64,000 nucleotides of DNA from positions 1-64,000 of the forward strand of contig NZ_NQKZ01000010.1 of NCBI RefSeq assembly GCF_002252665.1, written 5' to 3'. Shown one piece after another: positions 28,388 through 38,038 of the stretch. The translations under genes and the position numbers were made by a program. This DNA comes from Synechococcus sp. 8F6. GTDB taxonomy: Bacteria > Cyanobacteriota > Cyanobacteriia > PCC-6307 > Cyanobiaceae. The notes beneath the pieces were generated by a model that saw only the letters and a program-made list of their open reading frames with translations, was not told the DNA's origin and made no database searches. The stretch's first letter is position 1. The number at the start of each line of letters is the position of its first letter.

Positions 28388-29278
28388 TTGGCTGAAGGAG
28401 GCGCCAGGCTGGCCATCCGTCTGCTGCAAGACGCAGCGGAGCGGGGCGAACTCGACCCGTGGGACGTGGACGTGATCGCCGTGGTGGATGGCTTCCTCGA
28501 CCAACTGCGCCAGCGCATCGAAGTGCCGCGCCTGGTGGCCGCGGCAGGGGCGAGCCGGGGCGGCAGCTACGAGCAGGATCTGGCCGAAACCAGCGAGGCC
28601 TTCCTGGCCGCTTCGGTGCTGGTGAGCCTCAAGGCCGAGGTGCTCGAGGCGGCCACCTTCCCGCCGGAACCCCTCGACGATCAGGACTTCGGCTTTGACT
28701 TCGACGCCGATGGCCAGGGCTGGCTGGTGAGCCCGGGGATGGAACTGCCGCAGCGTCCGGAACGGCACCTCTGGCGCCGCCCTGTGGCGCCCCCGCCCCT
28801 GCAGCGCCCCGTGACCCTGGGGGAGTTGATCCGCCAGCTGGAGGACATCGCCGAGCGGCTGGAGCAGGACGAGGGCCGCACCCGGCAGCGCCATCGCCCC
28901 AAGCGCTACAGCGAACGGGCCGCGATCGAACAGGTGGCCGCCCTGGCCCACCGCGAAAAACTGCCGGAAACCACCGCCGCGCTCAGCCAGTTCTTGCTCG
29001 GCTGGGAACCGGCCCATGACTGGGCTGCCTTCAACGACCTCGTGCAGGATTGGGCTGCCAACGTGGAGTCGCGGCGCGCCGATGCCGACTTAGACCGCGA
29101 TCGGGTGGGCGTGTTCTGGGCCCTGCTGTTTCTCTGCCACCAGGGCAAGGTGGACCTCGACCAACAGGGTGGGCTGTTTGGGCCGCTGCGGCTCAGGCGC
29201 CTGCTTAGCGCCGGCGAAAGCCGCCAGCTGCCCCTCGTGCCAGAGATCGGGGCGGCGGAAACGCTGATGGCAGCCTGA
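28388..29278 (+). CDS. scpA: Segregation and condensation protein A
   Basis: A 296-residue kleisin-like partner of SMC and ScpB. LAIRLLQDAAERGELDPWDVD followed by VDGFLDQL matches the N-terminal SMC-binding region, and the C-terminal winged helix includes VGVFWALLFLCHQGKVDL. A TTG at 28388 is the start; a stop at 28376-28378 limits extension and no ATG fits. GAAAGAG lies a few bases upstream as a possible ribosome binding site. Confidence 0.85.
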   Translation: MAEGGARLAIRLLQDAAERGELDPWDVDVIAVVDGFLDQLRQRIEVPRLVAAAGASRGGSYEQDLAETSEAFLAASVLVSLKAEVLEAATFPPEPLDDQDFGFDFDADGQGWLVSPGMELPQRPERHLWRRPVAPPPLQRPVTLGELIRQLEDIAERLEQDEGRTRQRHRPKRYSERAAIEQVAALAHREKLPETTAALSQFLLGWEPAHDWAAFNDLVQDWAANVESRRADADLDRDRVGVFWALLFLCHQGKVDLDQQGGLFGPLRLRRLLSAGESRQLPLVPEIGAAETLMAA

Positions 29279-29324
29279 GCAAGCCGACTAGGCTGGTTGC
29301 TCCGACCGATGTGAGCAAACGCCG

Positions 29325-30506
29325 ATGAAGGCGATGATCCTGGCGGCCGGCAAGGGAACACGGGTGCGTCCCATCACGCACACCATTCCCAAGCCGATGA
29401 TCCCCATCCTGCAGAAACCCGTGATGGAGTTTCTGCTGGAGCTGCTGCGGGAGCACGGCTTCACCGAGATCATGGTGAACGTCTCCCACCTCGCCGAGGA
29501 GATCGAAAACTACTTCCGCGATGGCCAGCGCTTCGGCGTGGAGATTGCCTACAGCTTCGAAGGTCGGATTGAAGATGGCGAGCTGATCGGCGACGCCCTG
29601 GGCTCAGCCGGAGGCCTCAAGAAGATTCAGAACTTCCAGCACTTCTTCGACGACACCTTTGTGGTGCTCTGCGGCGATGCCTTGATCGACCTGGATCTCA
29701 GCGAAGCGGTACGCCGCCACAAGGCCAAGGGAGCCATGGCCAGCCTGATCACCAAACGGGTCCCCAAAGACCAGGTGAGCAGCTACGGCGTGGTGGTCAC
29801 CGACGACGACGGTCGGGTGCGCTCCTTCCAGGAAAAGCCGGCGGTGGATGAAGCCGCCAGCGACATGATCAACACCGGCATCTACATCTTTGAGCCCGAA
29901 GTGCTCGACTTTGTGCCGAGTGACCAGCCCTTCGACATCGGCTCCGACCTCTTCCCCAAGCTGGTGCAAGCAGGGGCGGCCTTCTACGCCCTGCCGATGG
30001 AGTTTGAGTGGGTGGATATCGGCAAGGTGCCCGACTATTGGCAGGCGATCCGCAGCGTGTTGCAGGGCCAGGTGCGCCAGGTGCAGATTCCGGGCAAGGA
30101 AGTGCGCCCGGGGGTGTTTGCCGGCCTCAACGTGGCGGCTGACTGGGACCAGATCAAGGTGACAGGCCCCATCTATGTGGGCGGCATGACCCGCATCGAG
30201 AACGGTGCCACGATCATTGGCCCGGCGATGATCGGCCCCAACTGCCACATCTGCGAGGGGGCCACGATCGACAACTCGATCATCTTTGACTACTCGCGCA
30301 TCGGAGCGGGGGTGCGGCTGGTGGAGAAGCTGGTGTTTGGCCGCTACTGCGTCGACCGCAACGGCGACCACTTCGACCTGCAGGAAGCTGCCCTCGACTG
30401 GCTGATCACCGACGTGCGCCGTCAGGATGTGGTGGCTCCTTCACCCCAGCAGAAGGCCATGGCCGAGCTGCTCGGCACCGACCTGGCCCTGAGCAACGCC
30501 AGCTAA
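29325..30506 (+). CDS. Sugar-1-phosphate nucleotidyltransferase (mannose-1-phosphate guanylyltransferase type)
   Basis: A 393-residue enzyme with an N-terminal nucleotidyltransferase domain (MILAAGKGTRVRPITHTIPK, FVVLCGDALIDLDL, FEWVDIGKVPDYWQAI) and a C-terminal left-handed beta-helix (VGGMTRIENGATIIGP, AMIGPNCHICEG). The GDP-mannose pyrophosphorylase-like family is the best fit, but glucose-1-phosphate or other sugars are possible. It would supply polysaccharide or glycolipid synthesis. It overlaps the end of metF by four bases, tail to tail. Confidence 0.85.
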   Translation: MKAMILAAGKGTRVRPITHTIPKPMIPILQKPVMEFLLELLREHGFTEIMVNVSHLAEEIENYFRDGQRFGVEIAYSFEGRIEDGELIGDALGSAGGLKKIQNFQHFFDDTFVVLCGDALIDLDLSEAVRRHKAKGAMASLITKRVPKDQVSSYGVVVTDDDGRVRSFQEKPAVDEAASDMINTGIYIFEPEVLDFVPSDQPFDIGSDLFPKLVQAGAAFYALPMEFEWVDIGKVPDYWQAIRSVLQGQVRQVQIPGKEVRPGVFAGLNVAADWDQIKVTGPIYVGGMTRIENGATIIGPAMIGPNCHICEGATIDNSIIFDYSRIGAGVRLVEKLVFGRYCVDRNGDHFDLQEAALDWLITDVRRQDVVAPSPQQKAMAELLGTDLALSNAS

Positions 30507-31393
30507 GCAGGCTGCAGGGGGGCCAGGCCGGCCTGCTGCAGGATCGCTGGAATCTTTTCCTCGGCCTTGATCGCCATCAGGTGCACCCCCTGGGCGATCT
30601 GCAGATAGTCCGCCACCTGTTCCGCCGCAATCGCCACACCCTCAGCCGCCGGATCCGCCGCCGCAGCCAGCCTGTCGATCACGGCCTGGGGAATGTTGGC
30701 CCCTGGCACCACCCGGTTGATGAAGGCCGCATTGCGGGCCGACTTGAGCAGAAACACCCCGGCCAACACCGGCAGCTCCAAGGGGGCCGCGAGCTCGCCC
30801 ACAAAGCGCTTGAGGGCTTCGGCGTCCATCACCATCTGGGTTTGCACGAAGCGCGCTCCAGCCTGCTTCTTTCGCGCCAGGCGGCTCTTGAGGCCACTCC
30901 AGCTGGGCGACTGGGGATCGGCCGCAGCACCGGCAAACAGGGCGGTGGGCCCATCGGGCAACAGTCCCTGCACCGGATCCTCGCCCGCGTTGAACTGCTG
31001 CACCAACTGCAGCAGCCGCACCGCCTCCAGCTCATTCACCGGACGGGCTCCAGGCTGATCCCCGGCCCGCACCGGATCACCGGTGAGACAGAGCACATTG
31101 CGCACACCCAGGGCATGGGCGCCCAGCAGATCGGCCTGCAGGGCAATGCGGTTGCGATCGCGGCAGGCCAGCTGCAGCACGGGCTCGATCCCCGCATCCA
31201 GCAGCAGTCGACACAGGGCCAGGCTGCTCATCCGCATCACGGCGCGGCTGCCGTCGGTGACGTTGACAGCATGCACCCAGCCCCGCAGGGCCCCAGCGGC
31301 CTCCAGGGCACGGGATGGGTCTGCGCCTCGAGGCGGCATCACCTCGGCGGTGAGGGCTGGTTCACCGCTGGCCAGGGCCTGTTGAAACAGCAA
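30503..31393 (-). CDS. metF: Methylenetetrahydrofolate reductase
   Basis: A 296-residue TIM-barrel protein for 5-methyltetrahydrofolate, used by methionine synthase. EPALTAEVMPPRGADPSRAL, HAVNVTDGSRAVMRMSS, LQLACRDRNRIALQAD and NVLCLTGDP are the FAD- and folate-site motifs. The start is TTG at 31393 (MLFQQALASG); no ATG precedes the conserved part. It is divergent from the PedR-like regulator over 75 bases. Confidence 0.9.
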   Translation of the reverse strand: MLFQQALASGEPALTAEVMPPRGADPSRALEAAGALRGWVHAVNVTDGSRAVMRMSSLALCRLLLDAGIEPVLQLACRDRNRIALQADLLGAHALGVRNVLCLTGDPVRAGDQPGARPVNELEAVRLLQLVQQFNAGEDPVQGLLPDGPTALFAGAAADPQSPSWSGLKSRLARKKQAGARFVQTQMVMDAEALKRFVGELAAPLELPVLAGVFLLKSARNAAFINRVVPGANIPQAVIDRLAAAADPAAEGVAIAAEQVADYLQIAQGVHLMAIKAEEKIPAILQQAGLAPLQPA

Positions 31394-31468
31394 GCCAAAC
31401 CGTTCTTATCGGACCCATCATGGAACAACGCCCTGCCTACAGTGGGGTTCAGCCTGCGGCCTGGGCCA

Positions 31469-31759
31469 ATGGATTCCGATCGCTCCACGGCTGGCTCACT
31501 GGGCCAGGGCCGCCATGACCTCTCGGAGCGGGAAATCGAAATCATCGAGCTGGTAGCCGAGGGGCTCACCAACCAGGAGATCGCCGCTACGCTCACCATC
31601 AGCAAGCGCACCGTGGACAACCACGTGAGCAACATTTTCACCAAAACCGGCGCCAAAAATCGCGTAGCCCTGCTGAATTGGGCCATGGATCACGGCAAGA
31701 TCTGCCGGGATGGCTTCAATTGCTGCGCAATCGACGGCAGAAAGGCTCAGGCCAACTGA
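31469..31759 (+). CDS. pedR: Small LuxR-type regulator, PedR-like
   Basis: A 96-residue protein made almost only of a LuxR helix-turn-helix: LSEREIEIIELVAEGLTNQE, ATLTISKRTVDNHVSNIF, and a C-terminal GKICRDGFNCC with adjacent cysteines. This size and the Cys-containing tail match PedR of Synechocystis, which senses photosynthetic electron flow through thioredoxin. The name is by resemblance. The ATG at 31469 begins a short unconserved lead of about 17 residues. Confidence 0.78.
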   Translation: MDSDRSTAGSLGQGRHDLSEREIEIIELVAEGLTNQEIAATLTISKRTVDNHVSNIFTKTGAKNRVALLNWAMDHGKICRDGFNCCAIDGRKAQAN

Positions 31760-31762
31760 CGG

Positions 31763-31927
31763 TCAGGCAGCCGGGGCCGCCTCCAAGGGAGTGGATCCAT
31801 CATCGGCAAGCGCCGCCAGGCTGTAGCCATCAGTCCCGAGCCCGAACAACTCGGCATAGGCCAGGCAGTCGGCTTGATCACGCCCAGTAAAACGCAGCAT
31901 GCCCTGGTTGTCGTAGAGACCGGTCAC
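31763..31927 (-). CDS. 54-residue conserved-looking small protein
   Basis: A short gene on the minus strand, GTG 31925-31927 to TGA 31763-31765. The product begins MTGLYDNQGMLRFTGRDQAD and continues CLAYAELFGLGTDGYSLA, with a low-complexity Ala-rich tail. The compact, aromatic-rich start looks like a real small protein and I recall similar ones in marine Synechococcus, but I cannot name a family or function. It fills the gap between pedR and the CYTH gene; its stop lies three bases past the pedR stop, tail to tail. Confidence 0.65.
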   Translation of the reverse strand: MTGLYDNQGMLRFTGRDQADCLAYAELFGLGTDGYSLAALADDGSTPLEAAPAA

Positions 31928-31953
31928 GCAGCGTCTTTGGAATTTCTTCGGAT

Positions 31954-32520
31954 TTATCTTACGGCCTCAAGCAGCTCTCGCCGTTGAGCCTCAGGCCAAT
32001 GGGCCAGGGGGGAGCGCGCCAGGGCCGCATTGCTGAGTTCGTGGCGGCCGGTCAGTTCACGGACGCACCAGGCAGGGGGCTCCAGCTCCACCAGGCTGCG
32101 CTCCCATGTGGCGGGCGCCAGCTCCACTTCTGCCACCACGAGCGGGGCATTCTCCGCCTCAAACACATCCAGCACCCACTCACCGCCAGGCAGATCCAGC
32201 CCGTAGCGCCACTTGCTGAGCCGCTGGGGAGCCAGGGCCAGCAGAGCCTCGGCATCGCCGGCGGGAATGGGGTACTCGAATTCGTGGCGCACCAGGCCCT
32301 CCGGCAACGCAACCGCCGCCGCGGGCAGCCCCCCTGGTCGCGCCTTGAGGGTGAGCCAGGCTCCTGCCACGGCGGGCACCCCACTGGCGCTGCGCACCCG
32401 CACGGTGACGCCATCGGCCGCCGCCACCAGGTAGCCCTGCTGCAGCCAGGCCTGCCAGCGGATGTGCTGGCGCCAGTCGTCACCCTGAACCAGAAAGCGC
32501 CGTTCGATTTCCAGGGCCAT
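31954..32520 (-). CDS. CYTH-domain protein
   Basis: A 188-residue protein opening MALEIERRFLVQGDDWRQ, the ExExK-like CYTH start (here EIERRF), followed by beta strands with RVRSASG, LTLKAR, HEFEYPIP and KWRYGLDL. CYTH proteins hydrolyse triphosphates such as inorganic triphosphate or thiamine triphosphate in a tunnel fold. ATG at 32518-32520. It follows nadK by 20 bases on the same strand. Confidence 0.88.
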   Translation of the reverse strand: MALEIERRFLVQGDDWRQHIRWQAWLQQGYLVAAADGVTVRVRSASGVPAVAGAWLTLKARPGGLPAAAVALPEGLVRHEFEYPIPAGDAEALLALAPQRLSKWRYGLDLPGGEWVLDVFEAENAPLVVAEVELAPATWERSLVELEPPAWCVRELTGRHELSNAALARSPLAHWPEAQRRELLEAVR

Positions 32521-32540
32521 GGCACACCTCAGCAGGGGGC

Positions 32541-33476
32541 CTAATTGTGGGAGGGCTCGACAGCCGTAAGGCTGCCGGCCCAATGCAGCTTGTGGGTGAG
32601 GGTGCGGTAATACGACGGGCTCTGCTCCAGCAGCACCTGCAGTGCGGGATGGGGACTGCGCTCCACCACGGCCCGATCCCCCGGCTCCAGCACCGTGGCA
32701 TGGGCGCCGTCTTTCCAGAGCTTCACCCGGCGGCTGGTTTCCCCCAGGGGCCACACCGAAAGCTGGGCCCGCGGCGGCACCACCACAGCGCGGCTGGAGA
32801 GGCTCATCGGGCAGATCGGATTGACCACGATCGCCTCGATACCGGGGTGGAGGATGGGCCCGCCAGCCGCCATCGAATAGCCGGTGGAGCCGGTGGGGGT
32901 GGCAATGATCAAGCCGTCGCCGCGGTATTGATCCACCACTTCGCCGTCGATCTCCAGCTCGAGCACGCAAGTGGGAGACACCTCATCGAGGCAGGGCCGA
33001 AAATAGAAATCGTTGAGGGCCAGGTGGGGGCCATCGGCCTGGTCCACCCCATCACCGCGGTCGATGTGGGCTTGCAGCATCATCCGGCGCTCAAGAGCAA
33101 ACCGGTCGTTGCGCAGACGCTCCCAGAGGCTCTCCTCCTCCGACTTGCCGGCATCAGCGCTGAGGCGCAGGAAGCGGCGGTCGTGGGTCAGAAAACCCAG
33201 GTGGCCACCGACATTGAAGCTGAGGATCGGCACATCCAGGGGGGCCAAATGACGGGCGGCACCAAGCACGGTGCCATCACCGCCCAGCACCAGGGCCAGA
33301 TCGGGCAGATGGGCTTCGGTGGCCAGCAGGCCGGGAAAGGGGTTGCGGGCCAGGCCACTGGAGGCCACCACCACATGCACCCCCTGGGCCGCCAGGTCTT
33401 CGGCGCAGCGCTTGGCCTGGCGATGGGCAGCCTGGCTGCCCGACCGTGAAATCAACCAGACCCTCTCAAGCCGCAT
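32541..33476 (-). CDS. nadK: NAD kinase
   Basis: A 311-residue kinase making NADP. The GGDGT motif is in [18 protein letters not shown], the substrate loop [15 protein letters not shown] follows, and [21 protein letters not shown] is the conserved C-terminal glycine-rich site. It follows ndhE by 15 bases, placing NADP synthesis in the same transcript as NDH-1 subunits. Cyanobacteria often have two NAD kinases; this is one of them. Confidence 0.94.
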   Translation of the reverse strand: MRLERVWLISRSGSQAAHRQAKRCAEDLAAQGVHVVVASSGLARNPFPGLLATEAHLPDLALVLGGDGTVLGAARHLAPLDVPILSFNVGGHLGFLTHDRRFLRLSADAGKSEEESLWERLRNDRFALERRMMLQAHIDRGDGVDQADGPHLALNDFYFRPCLDEVSPTCVLELEIDGEVVDQYRGDGLIIATPTGSTGYSMAAGGPILHPGIEAIVVNPICPMSLSSRAVVVPPRAQLSVWPLGETSRRVKLWKDGAHATVLEPGDRAVVERSPHPALQVLLEQSPSYYRTLTHKLHWAGSLTAVEPSHN

Positions 33477-33491
33477 CGGGGAAGGGCCGGG

Positions 33492-33821
33492 TTACCAACG
33501 CAGCAGATTGAAGCGCTCCATGTCAACCGTCTCCCGGTTGCGGTAGAGGGAGAGCAGGATTGCCAGACCCACAGCCGCCTCCGCCGCCGCCACGGTGATC
33601 ACGAAGATGGCAAACACCTGACCGCGAATCAGCTGGCCATCGAGATAGCTGGAGAAGGCCATCAGATTGATGTTCACCGCATTGAGCATCAGCTCAATGC
33701 TCATCAACACCCGCACCGCATTGCGGCTGTTGATCAAACCCCAGACTCCCGTGCAGAACAACACGGCAGCCAGGGCCAGATAGGCCTGCAGGGGGATGGT
33801 GCTGGGAAGGGTGATCTCCAT
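33492..33821 (-). CDS. ndhE: NAD(P)H-quinone oxidoreductase subunit 4L
   Basis: A 109-residue subunit with three membrane helices. [20 protein letters not shown] carries the conserved membrane glutamate and [20 protein letters not shown] the second. ATG 33821 gives the standard length; the frame extends 15 codons further without conservation. Third from last in the gltA-ndhAIGE-nadK run. Confidence 0.94.
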   Translation of the reverse strand: MEITLPSTIPLQAYLALAAVLFCTGVWGLINSRNAVRVLMSIELMLNAVNINLMAFSSYLDGQLIRGQVFAIFVITVAAAEAAVGLAILLSLYRNRETVDMERFNLLRW

Positions 33822-33890
33822 GGAGCTGGGGGGGATGAGCAGATGGGTCGGTGGGGACTGGATCAAGCAGACGGGGGATCAAACGCCCCC

Positions 33891-34493
33891 TCAACGGGGA
33901 GACTTTTCCAGCAGCAACGGAGTGCGCTCCTTCTCGATCAGGCCCTGATCCGCCGCTTCGCCGGTGATCACATCGCTGCTGAGCACATCGCGGCGCGCCA
34001 GCACGATCGCACCGATCATCGACATCAACAGCAGCACCGAGGCCAGCTCAAAGGGCAGCAGATAGTCGCTGAACAGGTGTTCGCCGATCCGGATGGTCGC
34101 CTCCTCACCAACCGGCTCGGGTCCAGGCAGGGCCCAGGGCGTGGTGAAGGCCACCCGGATCAGCAACACAAACAGACCACCGCAGACGGCGCCCGACAAC
34201 AGACGACGCACCCCCAGGCCTGGAATGGCCGCGAGGTTTTCCTTCTTGTTCACGAGCATGATCGCGAACAGGATCAACACGTTGACAGCGCCCACATAGA
34301 CGAGCACCTGGGCAGCTGCCACGAAGCTGGCATTGAGCAGCAGGTACAGACCCGCGACCGACAGAAACACCCCGCCCAGCAGAAAGGCGGAGTAGACGAT
34401 GTTGGGCAGCAAAACCACCCCAAGGGCCCCGAGCACAAGCGTGGCGGAGAGGGCCACGAAACAGATCAGCTGGGTGGTGGAGGCGATGGTCAT
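33891..34493 (-). CDS. ndhG: NAD(P)H-quinone oxidoreductase subunit 6
   Basis: A 200-residue subunit with five predicted helices. [20 protein letters not shown] and [20 protein letters not shown] are typical of the NuoJ/NdhG family. ATG 34493 overlaps the ndhI stop by four bases (ATGA). The C-terminal soluble tail is 30-40 residues long. Confidence 0.94.
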   Translation of the reverse strand: MTIASTTQLICFVALSATLVLGALGVVLLPNIVYSAFLLGGVFLSVAGLYLLLNASFVAAAQVLVYVGAVNVLILFAIMLVNKKENLAAIPGLGVRRLLSGAVCGGLFVLLIRVAFTTPWALPGPEPVGEEATIRIGEHLFSDYLLPFELASVLLLMSMIGAIVLARRDVLSSDVITGEAADQGLIEKERTPLLLEKSPR

Positions 34494-35116
34494 GACGCGT
34501 CTCCGCTGGGCTGGGAGGGAGCTTTGGGCTCGGCTTTCGGCAGGGTTTCGAGCACCTGCTCCGGCAGTTTGCCGGCGCGGGGGGCTGTGTCGGGCACGCC
34601 GTGGGGATCCATCACTCCCTTGGGCAGGTAGACCAACTCCCGCAATGGCACCACCGCAGGGTCGCTGGTCACGCTGGTGGGCAGACGACCCAAGGCAATG
34701 TTGTCGTAGTTGAGGCTGTGGCGGTCGAAGGTGGACAGCTCGTATTCCTCGGTCATCGATAGGCAGTTGGTGGGGCAGTACTCCACACAATTGCCGCAGA
34801 AGATGCACACCCCGAAATCGATCGAATAGTTGCGCAGCTCCTTCTTCTTGGTGGCCTTGTTCATCACCCAATCCACCACCGGCAGATTGATCGGGCAGAC
34901 CCGCACACACACCTCGCAGGCGATGCACTTGTCGAATTCGTAGTGGATCCGGCCGCGGTAGCGCTCCGAGGGGATCAGCTTCTCGTAGGGGTACTGGACG
35001 GTGACCGGCCGGCGCCGTAGGTGGTCAAAGGTCACCGCCAGACCCTGGGTCATGTACTGGGCCGCACCCACAGCATCGCGGGTGTAGTCGCCGACTTTCT
35101 TGAGGAACCCAAACAT
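34490..35116 (-). CDS. ndhI: NAD(P)H-quinone oxidoreductase subunit I
   Basis: A 208-residue ferredoxin-like subunit that carries two [4Fe-4S] clusters near the ferredoxin-binding side of NDH-1. Cluster motifs are [12 protein letters not shown] and [13 protein letters not shown]-terminus [19 protein letters not shown]. It lies 95 bases after ndhA and is coupled to ndhG. Confidence 0.96.
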   Translation of the reverse strand: MFGFLKKVGDYTRDAVGAAQYMTQGLAVTFDHLRRRPVTVQYPYEKLIPSERYRGRIHYEFDKCIACEVCVRVCPINLPVVDWVMNKATKKKELRNYSIDFGVCIFCGNCVEYCPTNCLSMTEEYELSTFDRHSLNYDNIALGRLPTSVTSDPAVVPLRELVYLPKGVMDPHGVPDTAPRAGKLPEQVLETLPKAEPKAPSQPSGDAS

Positions 35117-35211
35117 GGAGCTGGCTCTGAGGGGGAATGCGGTCGGAGAGTGTCAGCCCATGATGGCTGGTCTGGAGTGGGGCCGGGCCGGAGGCCTGCC
35201 GAAACAGGGGG

Positions 35212-36342
35212 TCAACCGCCGAAGGCCATCGGGAAGGCGAGCTTGAGGGCCGCGGTGATCAGCAGGTTGACGAGGGCAATCGGCAGCAGAAACTTCCAGC
35301 CCAAGTCGAGCAGCTGGTCGATCCGCACCCGCGGTGTGGTCCAGCGCAGCAGGATGGCCAGAAACACCAGCAGGTAGGCCTTGAGCACGGTCATGACGAT
35401 GCCCACGGAGCCGGTGATCAGCTGCACCAAGGGCGCATCGATCGGCTGACCCAGCCAACCGGCCAGCCACTCCACCGGAATCGGGAAGCCCCAGCCACCC
35501 AGGTAGAGCACCGACACCAGCAGGGCCGAGAGCACCAGGTTGATGTAGCTGCCCAGATAGAAGAGGGCAAACTTCATGCCGGAGTACTCGGTCTGGTAGC
35601 CAGCCACCAGCTCCTCTTCGGCCTCCGGTAGGTCAAAGGGAAGGCGCTCGCATTCAGCCAGGGCGCAGATCCAGAAGATCACGAAGCCCACCGGCTGGCG
35701 CCAGATGTTCCAGCTGAGGATGCCGGCCCCGGTCTGCTGGTTGACGATGTCAACGGTGCTGAGCGAGTTGCTCATCATCACCACCGCCAGCACGGCCAGG
35801 GCCAGGGGGATCTCGTAGCTGATCGACTGGGCAGCGGCTCGCAGGCCACCTAAAAGGGAGTACTTGTTGTTTGAGGCATAGCCGCTCATCAGCAGGCCGA
35901 TCGGCTGAATGCTGCTGAGCGAGATCCACAGGAAAATGCCGATCCCCACGTTGCTGATCAGCAGGTGCTGCCCGAAGGGCACCACCAGCCAGCTGAGGAT
36001 CACCGGGATCAGCACCAGCACTGGCCCCAGGGTGAACAGCAGGCCATCAGCCTTGGCCGGGATGATGTCTTCCTTGAAGACGAGCTTGATGCCGTCAGCG
36101 ATCGGCTGCAGCACACCGAGGGCACCGGCATATTCCGGGCCGATGCGCTGCTGCACGGCGGCGGAGATCTTGCGCTCCAGCCACACGTTCACCAGCACAC
36201 CCACCACAGCGGCGACCAGCACCAGCACCATCGGCAGCGGCAGCCAGAGCATGTGGGCCGCAGCCGGGCTCAGCCCTAGCCCTTGCAGGGCCTGCTCAAA
36301 GCTGGCTTCCAGATCCAGGCCTGGAGCCGTGTTGGTCAGCAT
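35212..36342 (-). CDS. ndhA: NAD(P)H-quinone oxidoreductase subunit 1
   Basis: A 376-residue membrane subunit that forms much of the quinone chamber. [38 protein letters not shown] and [20 protein letters not shown] are the hallmark loops. Eight or nine helices. It starts 24 bases after the gltA stop, so gltA and the ndh genes probably share a transcript. Confidence 0.96.
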   Translation of the reverse strand: MLTNTAPGLDLEASFEQALQGLGLSPAAAHMLWLPLPMVLVLVAAVVGVLVNVWLERKISAAVQQRIGPEYAGALGVLQPIADGIKLVFKEDIIPAKADGLLFTLGPVLVLIPVILSWLVVPFGQHLLISNVGIGIFLWISLSSIQPIGLLMSGYASNNKYSLLGGLRAAAQSISYEIPLALAVLAVVMMSNSLSTVDIVNQQTGAGILSWNIWRQPVGFVIFWICALAECERLPFDLPEAEEELVAGYQTEYSGMKFALFYLGSYINLVLSALLVSVLYLGGWGFPIPVEWLAGWLGQPIDAPLVQLITGSVGIVMTVLKAYLLVFLAILLRWTTPRVRIDQLLDLGWKFLLPIALVNLLITAALKLAFPMAFGG

Positions 36343-36366
36343 GGCGGCAGCTCAGATGGGGGCAAC

Positions 36367-37521
36367 TTAGCGGGCACCAATGGGCTGCCAGTCTCTCCCA
36401 GCCTCACCGGTATAAATCTGGGAGGGTCGATAGATGCGGTTGGCACCCAGCTGCTCCTTCCAATGGGCCAGCCAACCAGCTGTGCGGGCAATGGCGAAAA
36501 TCGGCGTGAACAGGTCTTCCGGGATGCCGAGCTTGCGATACACCAGGCCTGAATAGAAGTCGACGTTGGGGAAGATGCCCTTGGGTCCCAGGCGCTGGGT
36601 GGCGGCCTCCTCGAGCTTACGGGCCAGGTCGTACATCGGGTCGTGGCCGAAGCGATCGAACAGCTCCTCAGCCAGTTTCTGCAGGATCACGGCCCTGGGA
36701 TCCTTGACCTTGTACTCACGGTGGCCGAAACCCATGATCTTCTGCTTGCCAGCGATCGCCCGATCCAGCCAGGGCTCCACCTGATCTTCCGTGCCGATGC
36801 TCTCCAGCATCTCCAGCACGTCTTCGTTGGCTCCGCCGTGCAGGGGGCCCGCCAGGGTGCCCACCGCCGAGGCCACCACGGCGTAGGGGTCGGTGAGGGT
36901 GCTGGCCGTCACCCGGGCGCTGAAGGTGCTGGCATTGAGGCTGTGCTCGGCGTGCAGGATCAGGCAGGCATCAAAGATGCGGGCCGCCAGGGGGTCGGGT
37001 TCCCGCTCCGTGAGCATGTAGAGAAAATTGGCCGCATAGGCCAGGTCGTCGCGGGGCTGGATCGGGTCCTGGCCCTTACGGATCAGCTGGAACGCCGCCA
37101 CCATCGTCGGGATCTTGGCGATCAGCCGCACCACCGCCGAAACGATGTATTCGGGGTTGTCCAGAGCGCGCCTGGAATAAAAGAGCCCCAACGACGCCGC
37201 ACTGCTCTGCAGGGCATCCATCGGATGTCCGCCTGAGGGGAAGCACTTCATCATGTCGCGGATGCGGAAGCTCACCCGCCGGTGCATCTGCACCTCGTGC
37301 TCAAACTCCCGCAACTGATCCGACGTGGGCAGCTCACCCCAGATCAGCAGATAGGCCGTTTCCAGGAAGGTGCTCTGAGAGGCCAGCTCATCCACGCGGT
37401 AGCCGCGGTAGGTCAACACCCCCAGCTGGCCGTCGATGTCGCAGATCGACGACTGGGTGGCCGGCACCCCTTCCAACCCAGGGCGAAAAAGGCTCGGGGC
37501 CTGAGCTCCGCTTGCTGCCAT
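36367..37521 (-). CDS. gltA: Citrate synthase
   Basis: A 384-residue enzyme. Catalytic histidines occur in HAEHSLNASTF and GPLHGGANEDVLEML, and the conserved MGFGHREYKVKDPRA precedes the acidic residue region near PNVDFYSGLVYRKLGIP. In cyanobacteria it supplies 2-oxoglutarate for nitrogen assimilation as well as the modified TCA cycle. It sits directly before ndhA and 25 bases after the sixA-like gene. Confidence 0.95.
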   Translation of the reverse strand: MAASGAQAPSLFRPGLEGVPATQSSICDIDGQLGVLTYRGYRVDELASQSTFLETAYLLIWGELPTSDQLREFEHEVQMHRRVSFRIRDMMKCFPSGGHPMDALQSSAASLGLFYSRRALDNPEYIVSAVVRLIAKIPTMVAAFQLIRKGQDPIQPRDDLAYAANFLYMLTEREPDPLAARIFDACLILHAEHSLNASTFSARVTASTLTDPYAVVASAVGTLAGPLHGGANEDVLEMLESIGTEDQVEPWLDRAIAGKQKIMGFGHREYKVKDPRAVILQKLAEELFDRFGHDPMYDLARKLEEAATQRLGPKGIFPNVDFYSGLVYRKLGIPEDLFTPIFAIARTAGWLAHWKEQLGANRIYRPSQIYTGEAGRDWQPIGAR

Positions 37522-37546
37522 GCGCGACGCGATCGATGCTGCGAAC

Positions 37547-38038
37547 CTACGGCGACCGGCGCGACGACTGCCGTAGCCGCAGCAACCGAGGGCCGATCAG
37601 GGCCTCCAGGCGGGCACCAGCCGCCCCGAGCCTGATCATCACGATGCCGGCCTTGCGGAGGGTGAGCGTGCCCGCCGGTACCCCCAGCAGGCTGGAGGCC
37701 AGGTGGCCCAGATCCGGCTCATGGCCCACCAGGCCCAACCGCCGCCAGGCGCCTGGCTGCAGCAGCGGCCGCGGATCGCCCCCTGGGGCCAGGCTGGCCT
37801 CCACCACGAAACCGGCGGCCAGGCCAGCTGCCACGCCCAGCTCCGCGGTCTGCACCGCCCGCCGCAGGGGACTGCTCAGCAGCTGATCGCAATCGAGCTG
37901 CAGCCGGTGCAGCTGCTCCGCCACCGCCGCCGTGCGGCGGATCCCCTCGGGCGTGAGGGCCCTCGCGCTATCCGGGAGGTCGGGGTGACGCTCCTCGGCC
38001 AGGCCATGGCGCCAAAGCAGCAGTTCGCGCTCAGCCAA
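37547..38038 (-). CDS. SixA-like phosphohistidine phosphatase
   Basis: A 163-residue histidine-phosphatase-superfamily protein. The RHG motif is in LLLWRHGLAEERHPD, then ARALTPEGIRRTAAVAEQL, SSPLRRAVQTAE and LVGHEPDLGHLASSLLG with the second catalytic His. SixA acts on phosphohistidine in phosphorelay proteins. No ATG fits; a TTG at 38038 (MAERELLLWRHG) overlaps the end of the DUF3352 gene by eight bases. Confidence 0.82.
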   Translation of the reverse strand: MAERELLLWRHGLAEERHPDLPDSARALTPEGIRRTAAVAEQLHRLQLDCDQLLSSPLRRAVQTAELGVAAGLAAGFVVEASLAPGGDPRPLLQPGAWRRLGLVGHEPDLGHLASSLLGVPAGTLTLRKAGIVMIRLGAAGARLEALIGPRLLRLRQSSRRSP

